The notes under the pieces are model-generated. The model did no database searches, had not been told where the DNA came from, and saw nothing but the letters and a program-made list of their open reading frames with translations. Shown in pieces: positions 16,634-25,646 of a stretch of DNA of 64,000 nucleotides. The stretch spans positions 195,447 through 259,446 of the forward strand of contig NZ_MLCE01000002.1 of assembly GCF_002300165.1 (NCBI RefSeq), given 5' to 3'. Within the stretch, counting starts at the first letter, position 1; each line of letters starts with the position of its first letter. A program made the position numbers and the translations under genes. This DNA is from Streptomyces sp. Tue6028. Lineage in GTDB: Bacteria; Actinomycetota; Actinomycetes; Streptomycetales; Streptomycetaceae.

Positions 16634-18076
16634 ATGAAGGCGACCGCGCAGATCGGTGTCACAGGGCTCGCGGTGATGGGCCGCAATCTGGCCCGGAACT
16701 TCGCCCGGCACGGGTACACCGTCGCCGTCCACAACCGCACCCCCGCCCGGACCAAGGCGCTGATCGAGGAGTTCGGGCACGAGGGCGCCTTCGTGGCGGC
16801 CGGAACGGCGGAGGAGTTCGTGGCCGCGCTGGAGCGCCCGCGCCGCCTCATGATCATGGTGCAGGCGGGCGCGGCGACCGACGCCGTCATCGAGGAGTTC
16901 GCCCCGCTGCTCGAATCGGGCGACATGATCATCGACGGTGGCAACGCCCACTTCGCCGACACCCGCCGCCGTGAGCAGTCACTGCGCGAGCGTGGCATCC
17001 ACTTCGTGGGGGCGGGCGTCTCGGGCGGGGAGGAGGGCGCGTTGAACGGCCCGAGCATCATGCCCGGCGGGTCACCGGAGTCGTACGCGTCGCTCGGCCC
17101 GATGTTCGAGTCGATCAGCGCCAAGGTCGACGGCGAGCCGTGTGCCACCCACATCGGCACGGACGGCGCCGGGCACTTCGTGAAGATGGTCCACAACGGC
17201 ATCGAGTACGCCGACATGCAGCTGATCGGCGAGGCCTACGACCTGCTCCGGCGCGTCGGAGGGTACACACCCGCGCAGATCGCGGAGATCTTCCGCCGCT
17301 GGAACAAGGGCCGCCTCGACTCGTATCTGATCGAGATCACCGCCGAGGTACTGGCGCACACGGACCCCGCGAGCGGCGCGCCGTTCGTGGACGTCGTGGT
17401 CGACGCCGCCGGGCAGAAGGGCACCGGCCGCTGGACCGTGCAGACCGCGCTCGACCTGGGATCCCCGGTCACGGCGATCTCGCAGGCGACGTTCGCCCGG
17501 GCCGCCTCCAGCCAGTCCGGGCTGCGCGCCGCGTACCGGGACCTGCCCGGCGGCACCCACTGGGAGCTGTCCGCCACCGAGGCGGAACGCTTCACCAGCC
17601 AGGTCGAGCACGCCCTGTACGCGTCCAAGCTCATCGCCTACGACCAGGGCTGGAAGATGATCCTGGACGCCGCCGACGAGTACGGCTGGGACATCGACCT
17701 CGGCGAGGTGGCGAAGATCTGGCGCGGCGGCTGCATCATCCGGGCCGCCTTCCTGGACCGCATCCGCGCCGCCTACGCCGTCGACCCCGCTCTGGTCAGC
17801 CTGCTCTCGGACGCGGGGTTCGCCGCCGAGATCAAGGATGCCCAGGTCCCCTGGCGCGAGGTGATCGCGACGGCGGCACGCCGGGGTGTGCCGGTGCCGG
17901 CGTTCTCGGCCGCCCTGTCGTACTACGACACGCTGCGCGCCGACCGCCTCCCCGCCGCCCTCACCCAGGGGCAGCGGGACTACTTCGGCGCCCACACCTA
18001 CCGGCGCACCGACCGCGGCGGCAGCTTCCACACGCTGTGGGGCGAGGCGGGCCGGGCGGAGACCGAGGTGCTGTGA
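16634..18076 (+). CDS. gnd: 6-phosphogluconate dehydrogenase, decarboxylating
   Basis: The 480-residue enzyme oxidises 6-phosphogluconate to ribulose 5-phosphate, CO2 and NADPH in the pentose phosphate pathway. The N-terminal Rossmann motif is GLAVMGRNLARNFARHG, and NRTPART at the end of beta2 suits NADP. The substrate-binding signature GDGAGHFVKMVHNGIEY-like block (about 173-190) contains the catalytic Lys and the His-Asn pair. The length fits the long homodimeric E. coli type rather than the 300-residue actinobacterial GndA. It is monocistronic, and a hairpin follows the stop. Confidence 0.95.
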   Translation: MKATAQIGVTGLAVMGRNLARNFARHGYTVAVHNRTPARTKALIEEFGHEGAFVAAGTAEEFVAALERPRRLMIMVQAGAATDAVIEEFAPLLESGDMIIDGGNAHFADTRRREQSLRERGIHFVGAGVSGGEEGALNGPSIMPGGSPESYASLGPMFESISAKVDGEPCATHIGTDGAGHFVKMVHNGIEYADMQLIGEAYDLLRRVGGYTPAQIAEIFRRWNKGRLDSYLIEITAEVLAHTDPASGAPFVDVVVDAAGQKGTGRWTVQTALDLGSPVTAISQATFARAASSQSGLRAAYRDLPGGTHWELSATEAERFTSQVEHALYASKLIAYDQGWKMILDAADEYGWDIDLGEVAKIWRGGCIIRAAFLDRIRAAYAVDPALVSLLSDAGFAAEIKDAQVPWREVIATAARRGVPVPAFSAALSYYDTLRADRLPAALTQGQRDYFGAHTYRRTDRGGSFHTLWGEAGRAETEVL

Positions 18077-18094
18077 CGGACCCCGAAGTACCGT

Positions 18095-18124
18095 GGCCCG
18101 CGCCGGTGTTCACCGACGCGGGCC
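18095..18124. terminator. Hairpin between converging gnd and aldehyde dehydrogenase genes
   Basis: An outer stem of 8 bp (18095-18102 with 18117-18124) encloses a 5-bp inner stem (18104-18108 with 18111-18115) with a TT loop. It forms one long imperfect hairpin usable from both sides. Confidence 0.75.
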
Positions 18125-18135
18125 GTCGTTCGGGC

Positions 18136-19458
18136 TCAGCCGAGCGGCTTCTCCAGCACGGCCTTGCGGTGGCTGAACGTCTCGATGGACCAGCGGCCGT
18201 GGTAGCTGCCCATGCCGCTCTCCCCGACTCCGCCGAACGGCAGGTCGGAGACGGTGAGATGGGCGAGCGGCAACCCGAAGCCGAGGCCTCCGGACGAGGT
18301 CTCCGCGGCGATCCGCCGCCGGGTGGTGTCGGAGTCGGTGAAGACGTACAGGGCGAGGGGCTTGTCGCGGTCGTTGATGAAGCCGATGGCCTCGTCGAGG
18401 TCGGCCACGGTGACGATCGGGAGGATCGGGCCGAAGATCTCCTCCTGCATCACGGGCGACTTGGGGTCGACGTCGGCGAGCACGGTCGGTGCGATGTACT
18501 TGGTCTCCCGGTCGCTGTCGCCGCCGACGACGGTGCGGCCGGAGCCGAGCAGCGCGGTGAGCCGGTCGAAGTGCCGTTCGTTGACGATCCGCCCGTACTC
18601 GGCGGACGTCCGCGGCTCGGTGCCGAAGAGCGCCTCGGTGGCCCGGGTGAGTTCGGCCTCCAGGGCGCGGGCGGTCTCCGGGTCGGTGAGGAGGTAGTCG
18701 GGCGCGACGCAGGTCTGCCCGGCGTTGAGGAACTTGCCGCGGGCCAACCGGTCCGCGACGGTGCCGAGTTCGGCGTCGCGGTCGACGAACGCCGGTGACT
18801 TGCCTCCGAGTTCGAGGGCGACCGGGGTGAGGTGTTCGGCGGCGGCCCGCATGACGATGCGGCCGACCGTGCCGTTGCCGGTGTAGAAGATCTGGTCGAA
18901 CCGCTCGGCCAGCAGGGCCGTCGTCTCGGGGACGCCGCCCTCGACGACGGCGACCGCGTCGGTGTCGAGGTGGCGCGGCAGCAGCCGCGCGAGCGCGGCG
19001 GAGGTGGCCGGGGCGAGTTCGCTGGGCTTGACGACCACGGCGTTGCCGGCGGCCAGCGCGCCGAGCATCGGGGTCAGCAGGAGTTGCAGCGGATAGTTCC
19101 AGGGGGCGATGACCAGCACGACGCCGAGCGGGTCGTACTGCGTCCAGGCCGTGGCGTCGGCGCCGAGGTGTGCCGGGACCGGGGCGGATTCCGGCAGCAG
19201 CCAGCCGTCGAGGTGCTCCAGGGTGTGGTCGATCTCGCGCACGGTGAAGTCGATCTCGGTACGGAAGGCTTCGGTGGAGCTCTTGCCGAGGTCCTCGCGA
19301 AGGGCTGCGGCGAAGTCCTCGCCGTGCGAGGTGAGCATCTCGCGCAGTCGGCGCAGCTGGTCCGTGCGCCACGCGACGGGCTTGGTGCGGCCGGAGCGGA
19401 AGGTGGCGCGCAGCCGGGAGACGACGTCGGCGGGCTGTTCGGGGATCGACTGGTTCAC
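18136..19458 (-). CDS. NAD(P)-dependent aldehyde dehydrogenase (class 3 type)
   Basis: The 440-residue enzyme oxidises an aldehyde to the acid. Catalytic residues are at family positions: Asn121 (APWNYP), Lys144 (VKPSELAP), Glu216 (ELGGKSP) and Cys250 (NAGQTC). The shortness and motif set place it with the class 3/YwdH-type enzymes that act on medium- to long-chain or aromatic aldehydes. A GTG start with GCGAGG upstream was chosen; an in-frame ATG 25 codons earlier would overlap the operator-like repeats. The gene is alone, and two GGTTGGC elements in its promoter region suggest a dedicated regulator that is not next door. Confidence 0.92.
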   Translation of the reverse strand: MNQSIPEQPADVVSRLRATFRSGRTKPVAWRTDQLRRLREMLTSHGEDFAAALREDLGKSSTEAFRTEIDFTVREIDHTLEHLDGWLLPESAPVPAHLGADATAWTQYDPLGVVLVIAPWNYPLQLLLTPMLGALAAGNAVVVKPSELAPATSAALARLLPRHLDTDAVAVVEGGVPETTALLAERFDQIFYTGNGTVGRIVMRAAAEHLTPVALELGGKSPAFVDRDAELGTVADRLARGKFLNAGQTCVAPDYLLTDPETARALEAELTRATEALFGTEPRTSAEYGRIVNERHFDRLTALLGSGRTVVGGDSDRETKYIAPTVLADVDPKSPVMQEEIFGPILPIVTVADLDEAIGFINDRDKPLALYVFTDSDTTRRRIAAETSSGGLGFGLPLAHLTVSDLPFGGVGESGMGSYHGRWSIETFSHRKAVLEKPLG

Positions 19459-19514
19459 GGTGCCTCGCTGGTCGGGGCGCGGGCCGGCGGTCCGGCCGCG
19501 CGAACGTGCTCGAC

Positions 19515-19558
19515 GGTTGGATGTATAAGCCAACCGTATCTGGATGTAATTGCCAACC
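19515..19558 (-). promoter_or_regulatory. Paired operator-like repeats upstream of the aldehyde dehydrogenase
   Basis: On the minus strand GGTTGGC-N6-CATCCA-type units occur twice, 23 bp apart (plus-strand 19541-19558 and 19518-19535). The proximal copy is also an inverted repeat, GGTTGG-N9-CCAACC (19515-19535). The stretch is AT-rich for this genome and contains TATACAT, a plausible -10 region. It is a likely promoter with two regulator sites; the regulator is unknown. Confidence 0.6.
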
Positions 19559-19640
19559 TTTCCTGTTCGCGAAGAAATTCCGGGAGCGGTGGACTACTTT
19601 CCGTCACCGGCCGTGATCGCCAGGTGGACGGCGAGACCGG

Positions 19641-20840
19641 CTACCCGTCCGGCAGGGCCCGTCGGCGGCGTTCGAGGTGTGCTCGCTCGGCGTCGTTCGT
19701 GGTGAGCGCGACGGCCGCCTCGTAGGCCCGCGCGGCTTCCGCCGTGCGGCCCAGCCGGCGCAGCAGCTCCGCCCGTACGGCGTGGTGGGCGTGGTAGTCG
19801 TCCAGGTCGAGCGCGTCGACGATCGCGAGGGCCTCCGCCGGGCCGTCGGTCTCCGCCACCACGACGGCGCGGTTGAGGGCGACCACCGGGCCGGGCGCGA
19901 CGACCGTCAGCTGGTCGTAGAGGCGGAGGATCTGCCCCCAGTCCGTGGCGGCGGCGGTCGGGGCGTCGCTGTGCACGGCGTTGACCGCGGCCTGGATCTG
20001 GTACGGGCCGGGCCGGTTCAGCCGCAGGCAGCGCCGTACCAGGGCCTGACCCTCGGCGATCAGGTCCCGGTCCCACAGGGAGCGGTCCTGGTCGGCGAGG
20101 ACGACCAGCTCGCCGTCCGCTGTCGCCCGGGCGGGGCGGCGTGCCTCGATGAGCAGGACCAGGGCGAGCAGGCCGAGCGCCTCGGGCTCGTCCGGCATGA
20201 GCTCGGTCAGCAGTCGCGCCAGGCGGACGGCCTCCGCGCAGAGGTCCTCCCGGCCGCCGTAGCCCTCGTTGTAGATCAGGTAGACGACGGCGAGCACTCC
20301 CTTGACCCGCTCCGGGAGGTCGGCGTCGCGCGGGACCCGGTACGGGATGCCCGCGTCGCGGATCTTCGCCTTCGCCCGGACCAGTCGCTGCGCCATGGTG
20401 GGCTCGGGGACCAGGAAGGCGCGCGCGATCTGCGGGGTGGTCAGACCGCCCAGGAGTCTCAGGGTGAGGGCCACCTGGGCCTGGGTGGCGAGCGCGGGAT
20501 GACAGCAGGTGAAGATCAGGCGGAGCCGGTCGTCGCGCACGGGTCCCTCCTCGGCGGGTGTCTCCGGTGCGTACAGCCGGGCCGCCTCGGCCTGCCGGGC
20601 GTCCCGGGTGGACTCCCTGCGCAGCCGGTCGACGGCTCGGTTGCGGGCGGTGGTGACGATCCACCCGGCGGGGCTCGCCGGTGTGCCGGTCTCCGGCCAC
20701 TTGCGCACGGCCGTGGTGAACGCGTCCTGCACCGCTTCCTCGGCGAGGTCGATGTCGCCGAGGAAGCGGATGAGGACGGCGACCGCGCGGCCGTACTCGG
20801 CGCGGAACACGGCTTCGATCTCCGCCGCGGTGGCGGTCAC
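19641..20840 (-). CDS. ECF42-group RNA polymerase sigma factor with C-terminal extension
   Basis: The protein has 399 residues, about twice the length of a plain ECF sigma factor. Region 2 (about 10-75) and region 4 (about 108-165) are followed by a 230-residue helical extension starting with the [10 protein letters not shown] signature (187-196). That signature marks the ECF42 group. ECF42 factors have no classical anti-sigma factor; their genes are paired with DGPF/YCII proteins, as here. The C-terminal extension is thought to be needed for activity. It is probably cotranscribed with the preceding DGPF gene, 25 bp away. Confidence 0.93.
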   Translation of the reverse strand: MTATAAEIEAVFRAEYGRAVAVLIRFLGDIDLAEEAVQDAFTTAVRKWPETGTPASPAGWIVTTARNRAVDRLRRESTRDARQAEAARLYAPETPAEEGPVRDDRLRLIFTCCHPALATQAQVALTLRLLGGLTTPQIARAFLVPEPTMAQRLVRAKAKIRDAGIPYRVPRDADLPERVKGVLAVVYLIYNEGYGGREDLCAEAVRLARLLTELMPDEPEALGLLALVLLIEARRPARATADGELVVLADQDRSLWDRDLIAEGQALVRRCLRLNRPGPYQIQAAVNAVHSDAPTAAATDWGQILRLYDQLTVVAPGPVVALNRAVVVAETDGPAEALAIVDALDLDDYHAHHAVRAELLRRLGRTAEAARAYEAAVALTTNDAERAHLERRRRALPDG

Positions 20841-20865
20841 GCGCGCCGCCCCGCCGTGGTGACGG

Positions 20866-21222
20866 TCATACGTCCTCGGCCTCGTGCGTGAACGGCCGCA
20901 CCTCGATGGGCAGCGTGGTCGCCAGCGTCGCCTTGCGGCCCCAGGCGAGCGCCTCGTCCAGGTCGGGTGCCTTGATCAGGCAGATCCCGCCCAGGTACTC
21001 CTTGCTCTCGGTGTAGGGGCCGTCGGTGACCAGGACGTCGCCGTCCCGGGCGCGCAGCACGGTGGCCGTCTCCGGCCCGTGCAGGCCGCCGGCGAACACC
21101 CACGCACCGGCCTCGCGCAGCTCCGCGTGGAAGACGTCCAGGTTGTGCATGATCTCTTCCAGGGCCTCGGGCGCGGGCGGCTCGCCCACCGGCTGCATGA
21201 CGCTCAAGAGGTAGTACTTCAT
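20866..21222 (-). CDS. DGPF/YCII-domain protein, partner of ECF42
   Basis: The 118-residue single-domain protein belongs to the YCII-related/DGPF family. The defining motif is DGPY at residues 67-70, followed by TESKEYLGG. The biochemical role of these proteins is not settled. They are conserved next to ECF42 sigma genes and are thought to be targets or modulators. The ATG has a GGAGGC ribosome site. It is first of the two-gene ECF42 unit and divergent from the acyl-CoA-dehydrogenase-like gene. Confidence 0.93.
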   Translation of the reverse strand: MKYYLLSVMQPVGEPPAPEALEEIMHNLDVFHAELREAGAWVFAGGLHGPETATVLRARDGDVLVTDGPYTESKEYLGGICLIKAPDLDEALAWGRKATLATTLPIEVRPFTHEAEDV

Positions 21223-21313
21223 GGTGTGGCCTCCTCGGTTGTCTCTCCTTGACTACACGAACGGGAGACCGCCGGATCGACACGCGCCACGGAAGAACCG
21301 GGAGAAATCTTCG

Positions 21314-22387
21314 ATGACCACCCCACCCCATCCGCTCGTCACCTCCGCCCGGCGGCTGGCGGCCGAGGTGCTGGCGCCCCGGGCGGAGCGCGTCGACCAG
21401 GAGGGCGTGCCGGCGGACAGCATCGAGGCGGTCAAGCGGTCGGGGCTGCTCGGGCTCAGCGCGCCGGTGGCGTACGGAGGGGCGGCGGCACCGGCCGCGG
21501 TGGTCCGGGAGGTCGCGGAGATCGTGGCGGGGGCGTGCTGCTCGACCTGGTTCGTCCAGACACAGCACCACACGCCGGTCACGACGCTCGCCCAGTGCGA
21601 ACGCCCCCTGCGGGAGCGCCTGTTGAGGCGACTGGCGAACGGTGAGCTGCTGTCGGGGGTCGCCTACGCCCAGTTGCGTGCCCATCCGCGCGTCCCCGTG
21701 CGCGTGTCACGGGAGCGCGGCGGCTGGCGCTTCGACGGCACGGTGCCCTGGTACACGGGATGGGGGCTCAACGACGTCATGCTGCTGGCCGGTGTCACGG
21801 ACGCCGACGAGGCGCTGTTCGCGTTCACCGAGGCCCGCGAGCAGCCCGGTCTGCGCCCCTCGCCGCCGATGCGGCTCGCCGCGCTCACCGCGTCCCGGAC
21901 GGTGTCACTGGAACTGGACGGCCTCCTGCTGCCGGACGACGCCGTCGCTCTGCGGGTCCCCTACGCGACGTGGGCGGCGGGTGACCGCCCCAGGAACACC
22001 AACGCCTCCCCCGCCGTCTTCGGCATCACCGAGGCGGCGCTCGGCCTGCTCGACGCCCCGGACGGCGATCCGGCCGCGCGGGCCACCGCCCAGGAATTGC
22101 GCGCCCGCCTCGACGAGGTCAGGCGACTGGCGTACGGGCTGGCCGACCACCCGGTGCCGGGCGAGCGGATCGAGGAGCGGCTGGCCGCCAAGACGCGGGC
22201 GTACGACGTGATGCGTGCGGCCACGACCGCCGCGGTGGTGGCCGGCGGCGGCCGGGCCATGGGTCTGGACAGTCCCGCGCAGCGGCTGGCGCGGGAAGGG
22301 ATGTTCCTGCTGGTGCAGGGGCAGACGGCCGAGGTGCGCCGGGCGCACCTCGGCTCGCTGGGATCGCCGGCGCCGCTCAGCCCGTGA
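21314..22387 (+). CDS. Acyl-CoA-dehydrogenase-family flavoprotein (DszC/SfnC-like)
   Basis: The 357-residue flavoprotein of the acyl-CoA dehydrogenase fold has an N-terminal helical domain, a middle beta domain containing VPWYTGWGLNDV (about 150), and a helical C-terminal domain. It lacks an obvious catalytic Glu context for CoA thioesters. With SsuD and SsuE next to it, a flavin-dependent monooxygenase of the DszC/SfnC type is more likely, perhaps for organosulfur compounds. The ATG with GGGAGAAAT upstream was preferred to a start 31 codons earlier. Its 3' end overlaps the converging ssuD-like gene by 11 bp. The role is inferred from context. Confidence 0.8.
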   Translation: MTTPPHPLVTSARRLAAEVLAPRAERVDQEGVPADSIEAVKRSGLLGLSAPVAYGGAAAPAAVVREVAEIVAGACCSTWFVQTQHHTPVTTLAQCERPLRERLLRRLANGELLSGVAYAQLRAHPRVPVRVSRERGGWRFDGTVPWYTGWGLNDVMLLAGVTDADEALFAFTEAREQPGLRPSPPMRLAALTASRTVSLELDGLLLPDDAVALRVPYATWAAGDRPRNTNASPAVFGITEAALGLLDAPDGDPAARATAQELRARLDEVRRLAYGLADHPVPGERIEERLAAKTRAYDVMRAATTAAVVAGGGRAMGLDSPAQRLAREGMFLLVQGQTAEVRRAHLGSLGSPAPLSP

Positions 22388-23576
22388 AGGGGACCTGCGC
22401 TGCGGGCGCGGACGTCGGCGCGAACGGGTGCCGCCAGAGGCCCTGTTCGGCCAGCCTCGGCAGGACGCCCTCGCCGAACCAGTACGCCTCCTCGAGATGC
22501 GGATAGCCGGAGAGCACGAACTCGTCGATGCCGAGCGCGTGGTACTCCCCTATCCGCTCGGCGACCTCGTCGTGGCTGCCGACCAGGGCGGTGCCCGCGC
22601 CGCCGCGGACGAGACCGATGCCGGCCCACAGGTTGGGGTGGATCTCCAGTCCGTCGCCGCTGCCGCCGTGCAGTGCGAGCATGCGGCGCTGCCCCTCCGA
22701 CTCGCTGCGCGCGAGGTCGGCCTGCACCGCACGCACCGTCTGCGGGTCGAATCCGTCGAGGAGCCGGCGCGCCTCGGCCCAGGCCTGCTCCGAGGTGTCG
22801 CGGGTGATGACGTGCAGCCGGATACCGAACCGGAGGCGACGCCCCTGGTCCGCCGCGAGTCCGCGGATCCACGCGATCTTCTCGGCGACCTGGGCGGGCG
22901 GTTCGCCCCAGGTGAGGTAGACGTCGGCGTGCCGGGCGGCGACCTCACCGGCGACGGGTGAGGATCCGCCGAAGTAGACCTCGGGGACCGGGTCGGGCAC
23001 TCGGGCCAGCCGCGCGTCCTCGACGTGGAGGTGTTCGCCGGACAGGTCGACGGTCTTGCCGTCCCACAAGTCCCGGACGATCTGCAGGAATTCGCCGGTA
23101 CGGCGATACCGGGCGTCCTTGTCGAGGAAGTCGCCGTAGGCGCGCTGTTCGTGACTCTCGCCTCCGGTGACCACGTTCAGGAGGAGACGGCCGCCGCTCT
23201 GCCGCTGGAACGTGGACGCCATCTGCGCGGCGAGTGTCGGCGACACGAACCCCGGCCGGAAGGCGACCAGGAACTTGAGTCGCTCGGTGTGCCGGCTGAC
23301 CATCGCGGTGGTCAGCCACGCGTCCTCGCACCAGGCGCCGGTGGGCGTGAGCGCGCCGACGAAGCCGAGGTCCTCGGCGGCACGGGCGATCTGGCTCAGG
23401 TAGCCGATCGTCGGCGGCCGGTCCCGGCCGGACACGGTGGCGGGTGTGCCGTGGCCGCCGCCGACGACGTCGCGGCTGTCGCCGTTGGTGGGCAGGAACC
23501 AGTGGAAGGTGAGGGACACGGCGGTGGTTCTCCGATCGTGGGGCCCGGCGTCGTCGGCGATCACTTTCGCGGTCAT
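22377..23576 (-). CDS. ssuD: FMNH2-dependent alkanesulfonate monooxygenase
   Basis: The 399-residue bacterial-luciferase-like (LLM) enzyme cleaves alkanesulfonates to aldehyde and sulfite with FMNH2 and O2. Family marks are FHWFLPTNGDSR near the N-terminus, TAMVSRHTERLKFLVAFRPG, NVVTGGE, and a C-terminal FVLSGYPHLEEAYWFGE, which is characteristic of SsuD. The ATG lies 3 bp after the upstream ssuE stop. An internal GTG at 23519 would remove 19 residues of atypical sequence and is possible. SsuE supplies reduced FMN. No ssuABC importer genes are in the window. Confidence 0.92.
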   Translation of the reverse strand: MTAKVIADDAGPHDRRTTAVSLTFHWFLPTNGDSRDVVGGGHGTPATVSGRDRPPTIGYLSQIARAAEDLGFVGALTPTGAWCEDAWLTTAMVSRHTERLKFLVAFRPGFVSPTLAAQMASTFQRQSGGRLLLNVVTGGESHEQRAYGDFLDKDARYRRTGEFLQIVRDLWDGKTVDLSGEHLHVEDARLARVPDPVPEVYFGGSSPVAGEVAARHADVYLTWGEPPAQVAEKIAWIRGLAADQGRRLRFGIRLHVITRDTSEQAWAEARRLLDGFDPQTVRAVQADLARSESEGQRRMLALHGGSGDGLEIHPNLWAGIGLVRGGAGTALVGSHDEVAERIGEYHALGIDEFVLSGYPHLEEAYWFGEGVLPRLAEQGLWRHPFAPTSAPAAQVPFTG

Positions 23577-23579
23577 GGT

Positions 23580-24134
23580 TCAGCTCGCCGCGGCCAGGAC
23601 GGGCCTGCCCGTCAGGGCGGCCGAGAACTGGTCCACCACGTGGGCGAGGGCCTCGGCCGTGGCCGGCGCCACGGTGATGCCGCCGTCCTCACCCCTGGTG
23701 ATGTCCTTGTCGAGGGTGAACCAGCCCTGGACGATGTGGGCCGCCCCCATGGAGTTCAGTACGGGGCGCAGCGCGTAGTCGAGGGCGAGGACGTGCGCGG
23801 TGCTGCCCCCGGTGACCAGCGGCAGCACGGTCTTGCCGGTGAGGGCGTACTGCGGGAGCAGATCGAGCAGTGCCTTGAGGACGCCCGAGTAGGCGGCCTT
23901 GTAGACGGGGGTGCCGATGACGACGCCGTCGGCGCGCGCGAAGAGCTCGGTCGCCTCGACGACCGCGGGGTGGCCGAAGTCGGCGCCGAGCAGGGCCTCG
24001 GCGGGAATCGTGCGGACGTCGAGCGGGATCACCTGGTGTCCCTGTGCGGCGAGCCGGGCGTCCAGGTGGCGCAGCAGTCCGGCCGTGCGGGAGGAGGCGG
24101 AGGGGCTGCCGGAGACGGACAGGACGAGGGACAT
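23580..24134 (-). CDS. ssuE: NADPH-dependent FMN reductase
   Basis: The 184-residue flavodoxin-like reductase starts with VLSVSGSPSASSRT, the FMN phosphate loop. The SsuE signature GTPVYKAAYSGVLKALLDLLP-like block follows at about 93-113. It reduces free FMN with NAD(P)H and hands it to SsuD, encoded 3 bp downstream. The ATG has an AAAGAGGA ribosome site. A short cysteine-containing leader peptide is encoded 272 bp upstream on the same strand, suggesting that expression responds to sulfur or cysteine supply through attenuation. Confidence 0.92.
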   Translation of the reverse strand: MSLVLSVSGSPSASSRTAGLLRHLDARLAAQGHQVIPLDVRTIPAEALLGADFGHPAVVEATELFARADGVVIGTPVYKAAYSGVLKALLDLLPQYALTGKTVLPLVTGGSTAHVLALDYALRPVLNSMGAAHIVQGWFTLDKDITRGEDGGITVAPATAEALAHVVDQFSAALTGRPVLAAAS

Positions 24135-24406
24135 GGGTCCTCTTTCGTGAGCGGAGAAGCCGAGGAGGCAGAGGTCGACGGCGAGCCTCTTGTCGGACGG
24201 GTTCGGCGGCGCCGGTGATGGACCCGTGACGGGAACGGGGAACTCCCGGTGTGCTGAACGAAGGCATGACGAATTCCGGGCGCGCCAATTCCGCGGCGAA
24301 TGCGCGGAGTGAAGGGAAACGACGGTTCGCGGGGATCGCAGGAGTGCGCCGGGAGGAATTCACCGGGCGGATCAGGCCTGTGCGAGGGGACCCTGCTGTC
24401 GGGCCG
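24135..24406 (-). promoter_or_regulatory. Leader region between leader peptide and ssuE (possible attenuator)
   Basis: This 272-bp stretch holds no gene with support on either strand. By analogy to other leader-peptide operons it should contain the attenuator or ribosome-site-masking structure. I can see short GC inverted repeats (around 24229-24250) but cannot prove a pair of alternative hairpins by eye. Confidence 0.35.
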
Positions 24407-24490
24407 TCAGGCTTCGCGGCGACAGGAGGAGCTGGAGACACGCGCGAGATCGACATGGCGTCGCCGCGTGAGGTCCAGTCGCATCTGCAT
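24407..24490 (-). CDS. Putative sulfur-responsive leader peptide, 27 aa
   Basis: This very short gene encodes RRRHVDLARVSSSSC followed by a few residues and a TGA. That sequence is the hallmark of a family of actinobacterial leader peptides found ahead of sulfur-assimilation and sulfonate-use operons. A single Cys codon (TGT) follows a run of four Ser codons near the C-terminus, the place where ribosome stalling on scarce Cys-tRNA would matter. Two in-frame ATGs (24490, 24484) exist; the second has GAAGG seven bases upstream and may be the true start. It faces ssuE-ssuD. Recognition is from the conserved motif; the mechanism is inferred. Confidence 0.85.
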   Translation of the reverse strand: MQMRLDLTRRRHVDLARVSSSSCRREA

Positions 24491-25109
24491 GCCTTCGATC
24501 GTCGCAGCCCCCGGTCCGAGCCGTCAAGGAATCATCGGCCGATCTCGCATTCCGGACCGGCGAATTTCACGAAAGCGCGACAGGGAAACCCTTGAGACTC
24601 TGCGCGTGGACTCATTATGTCGTCGCGAGAATGGAGCAGCCGGAATACATCGCGCCGGTCCCCCGCCTCGGTTCGGTTCGCCGCGCCGTGCTGAGCCGCG
24701 CCGCCGGGGCACTCCGCCTCTCGCAGTCCGCGTCGAGCGGGACCGTGCGGAAGCCGGAGCGCGAGCCTGGGGTGCACCTGCTGGAGCGCGAGCGCCCCGG
24801 GTGCGGCTGATGCTCCAGCGCCGCAGGACCGACTCCGTGCCGCGGGCGACCTGCACGACACGTTCGTCCGCAGGTCCCGGGAGGTCGGGGGCAGCGCGAC
24901 GCCCTCGCCGTGATGCGTCGGCCGGCCGCGGCCACCACCCCTGTGACCATCCGAAGAGTCACTCGTTCGAAGGATCGACGTGCCGTCACGGCAGCTCCCT
25001 CGGAAGGCATGTGCTCCATGCCCGTCCCCCCACTCCCGCGGACGGTCCTGCACACCCGGGCCGGACTGCCCCGCTGCCCGGGCACGGCAGCGCACCGGCA
25101 CGGCAGCCC
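24491..25109. other. Stretch without a supported gene
   Basis: About 620 bp with mixed base composition and no frame showing normal Streptomyces codon bias over its length. The first part should contain the promoter of the leader-ssuE-ssuD unit. Reading frames exist on both strands but are rich in Arg and Ser and lack ribosome sites. The end may include the decayed 5' part of the following pseudogene. Confidence 0.5.
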
Positions 25110-25619
25110 AGGGAGGCGACGGGCGCGACCGCCCTGCTCGCCTGGGCCCGCCTGGCCTGCGGGCTCGAGGACCTGCGCGGGAGCGGCGTACGGGCGGTCA
25201 ACACCTGGGACTTCGCCGAGCAGGACCTGCCGGAGGGCGGCGGGCACGCCGTGCGGTCGTGCACCCGGGCCACCACCTGACGCGGGCCCGGCGACGTGGG
25301 ACTGTTCCTCCGCACGTCCGCCGACTCGCCCGCCGCTCCGGCGGACCCGGTCGGGCGGGCCCGGGGGACGGCCGCGTGCAGCAGGTCCGGCCGGCACGTG
25401 GTGGCCGACACCCACTGGCGTGCGCGCACCGGCCACTGGTATCTCCTCGCGGCCGGCAGCCGCGCGGTCACCCGGATCGACGTCGGCGGGGATGTGACCG
25501 CCCGGGCGAACGGCCGGACGCTCGCGGTCCGCGCCGCACGGGACGCCCGGACCCGGGTGACGGCACGCCTCGACACCGGCGCGTCGCTGGAACCGGTCGG
25601 CGACGGGGCGGGCCGCTGA
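25110..25619 (+). pseudogene. Decayed hypothetical gene with in-frame stop
   Basis: One frame shows normal amino-acid composition from about 25116 (ALLAWARLACGLEDL and onward) and runs through an in-frame TGA at 25278-25280. It continues in the same frame with RGPGDVGLFLRTSAD to a final TGA at 25617-25619. The simplest reading is a nonsense mutation, perhaps of a Trp codon. The 5' half has no start or recognisable beginning. The product would be a roughly 170-residue C-terminal part of a protein I do not recognise. Nearby genes do not suggest a function. Confidence 0.55.
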
Positions 25620-25646
25620 GCCCGCTCCGTGCCCGCACGGGCGAGG

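Noticed and set aside
24251..24595. 114-residue plus-strand frame opposite the leader peptide
   Set aside because: It has no ribosome site and unusual composition, and the opposite strand encodes the recognisable leader peptide.
24532..25101. Minus-strand frames upstream of the leader peptide
   Set aside because: No ribosome sites, Arg/Ser-rich composition and no recognisable domains; more likely promoter and spacer DNA.
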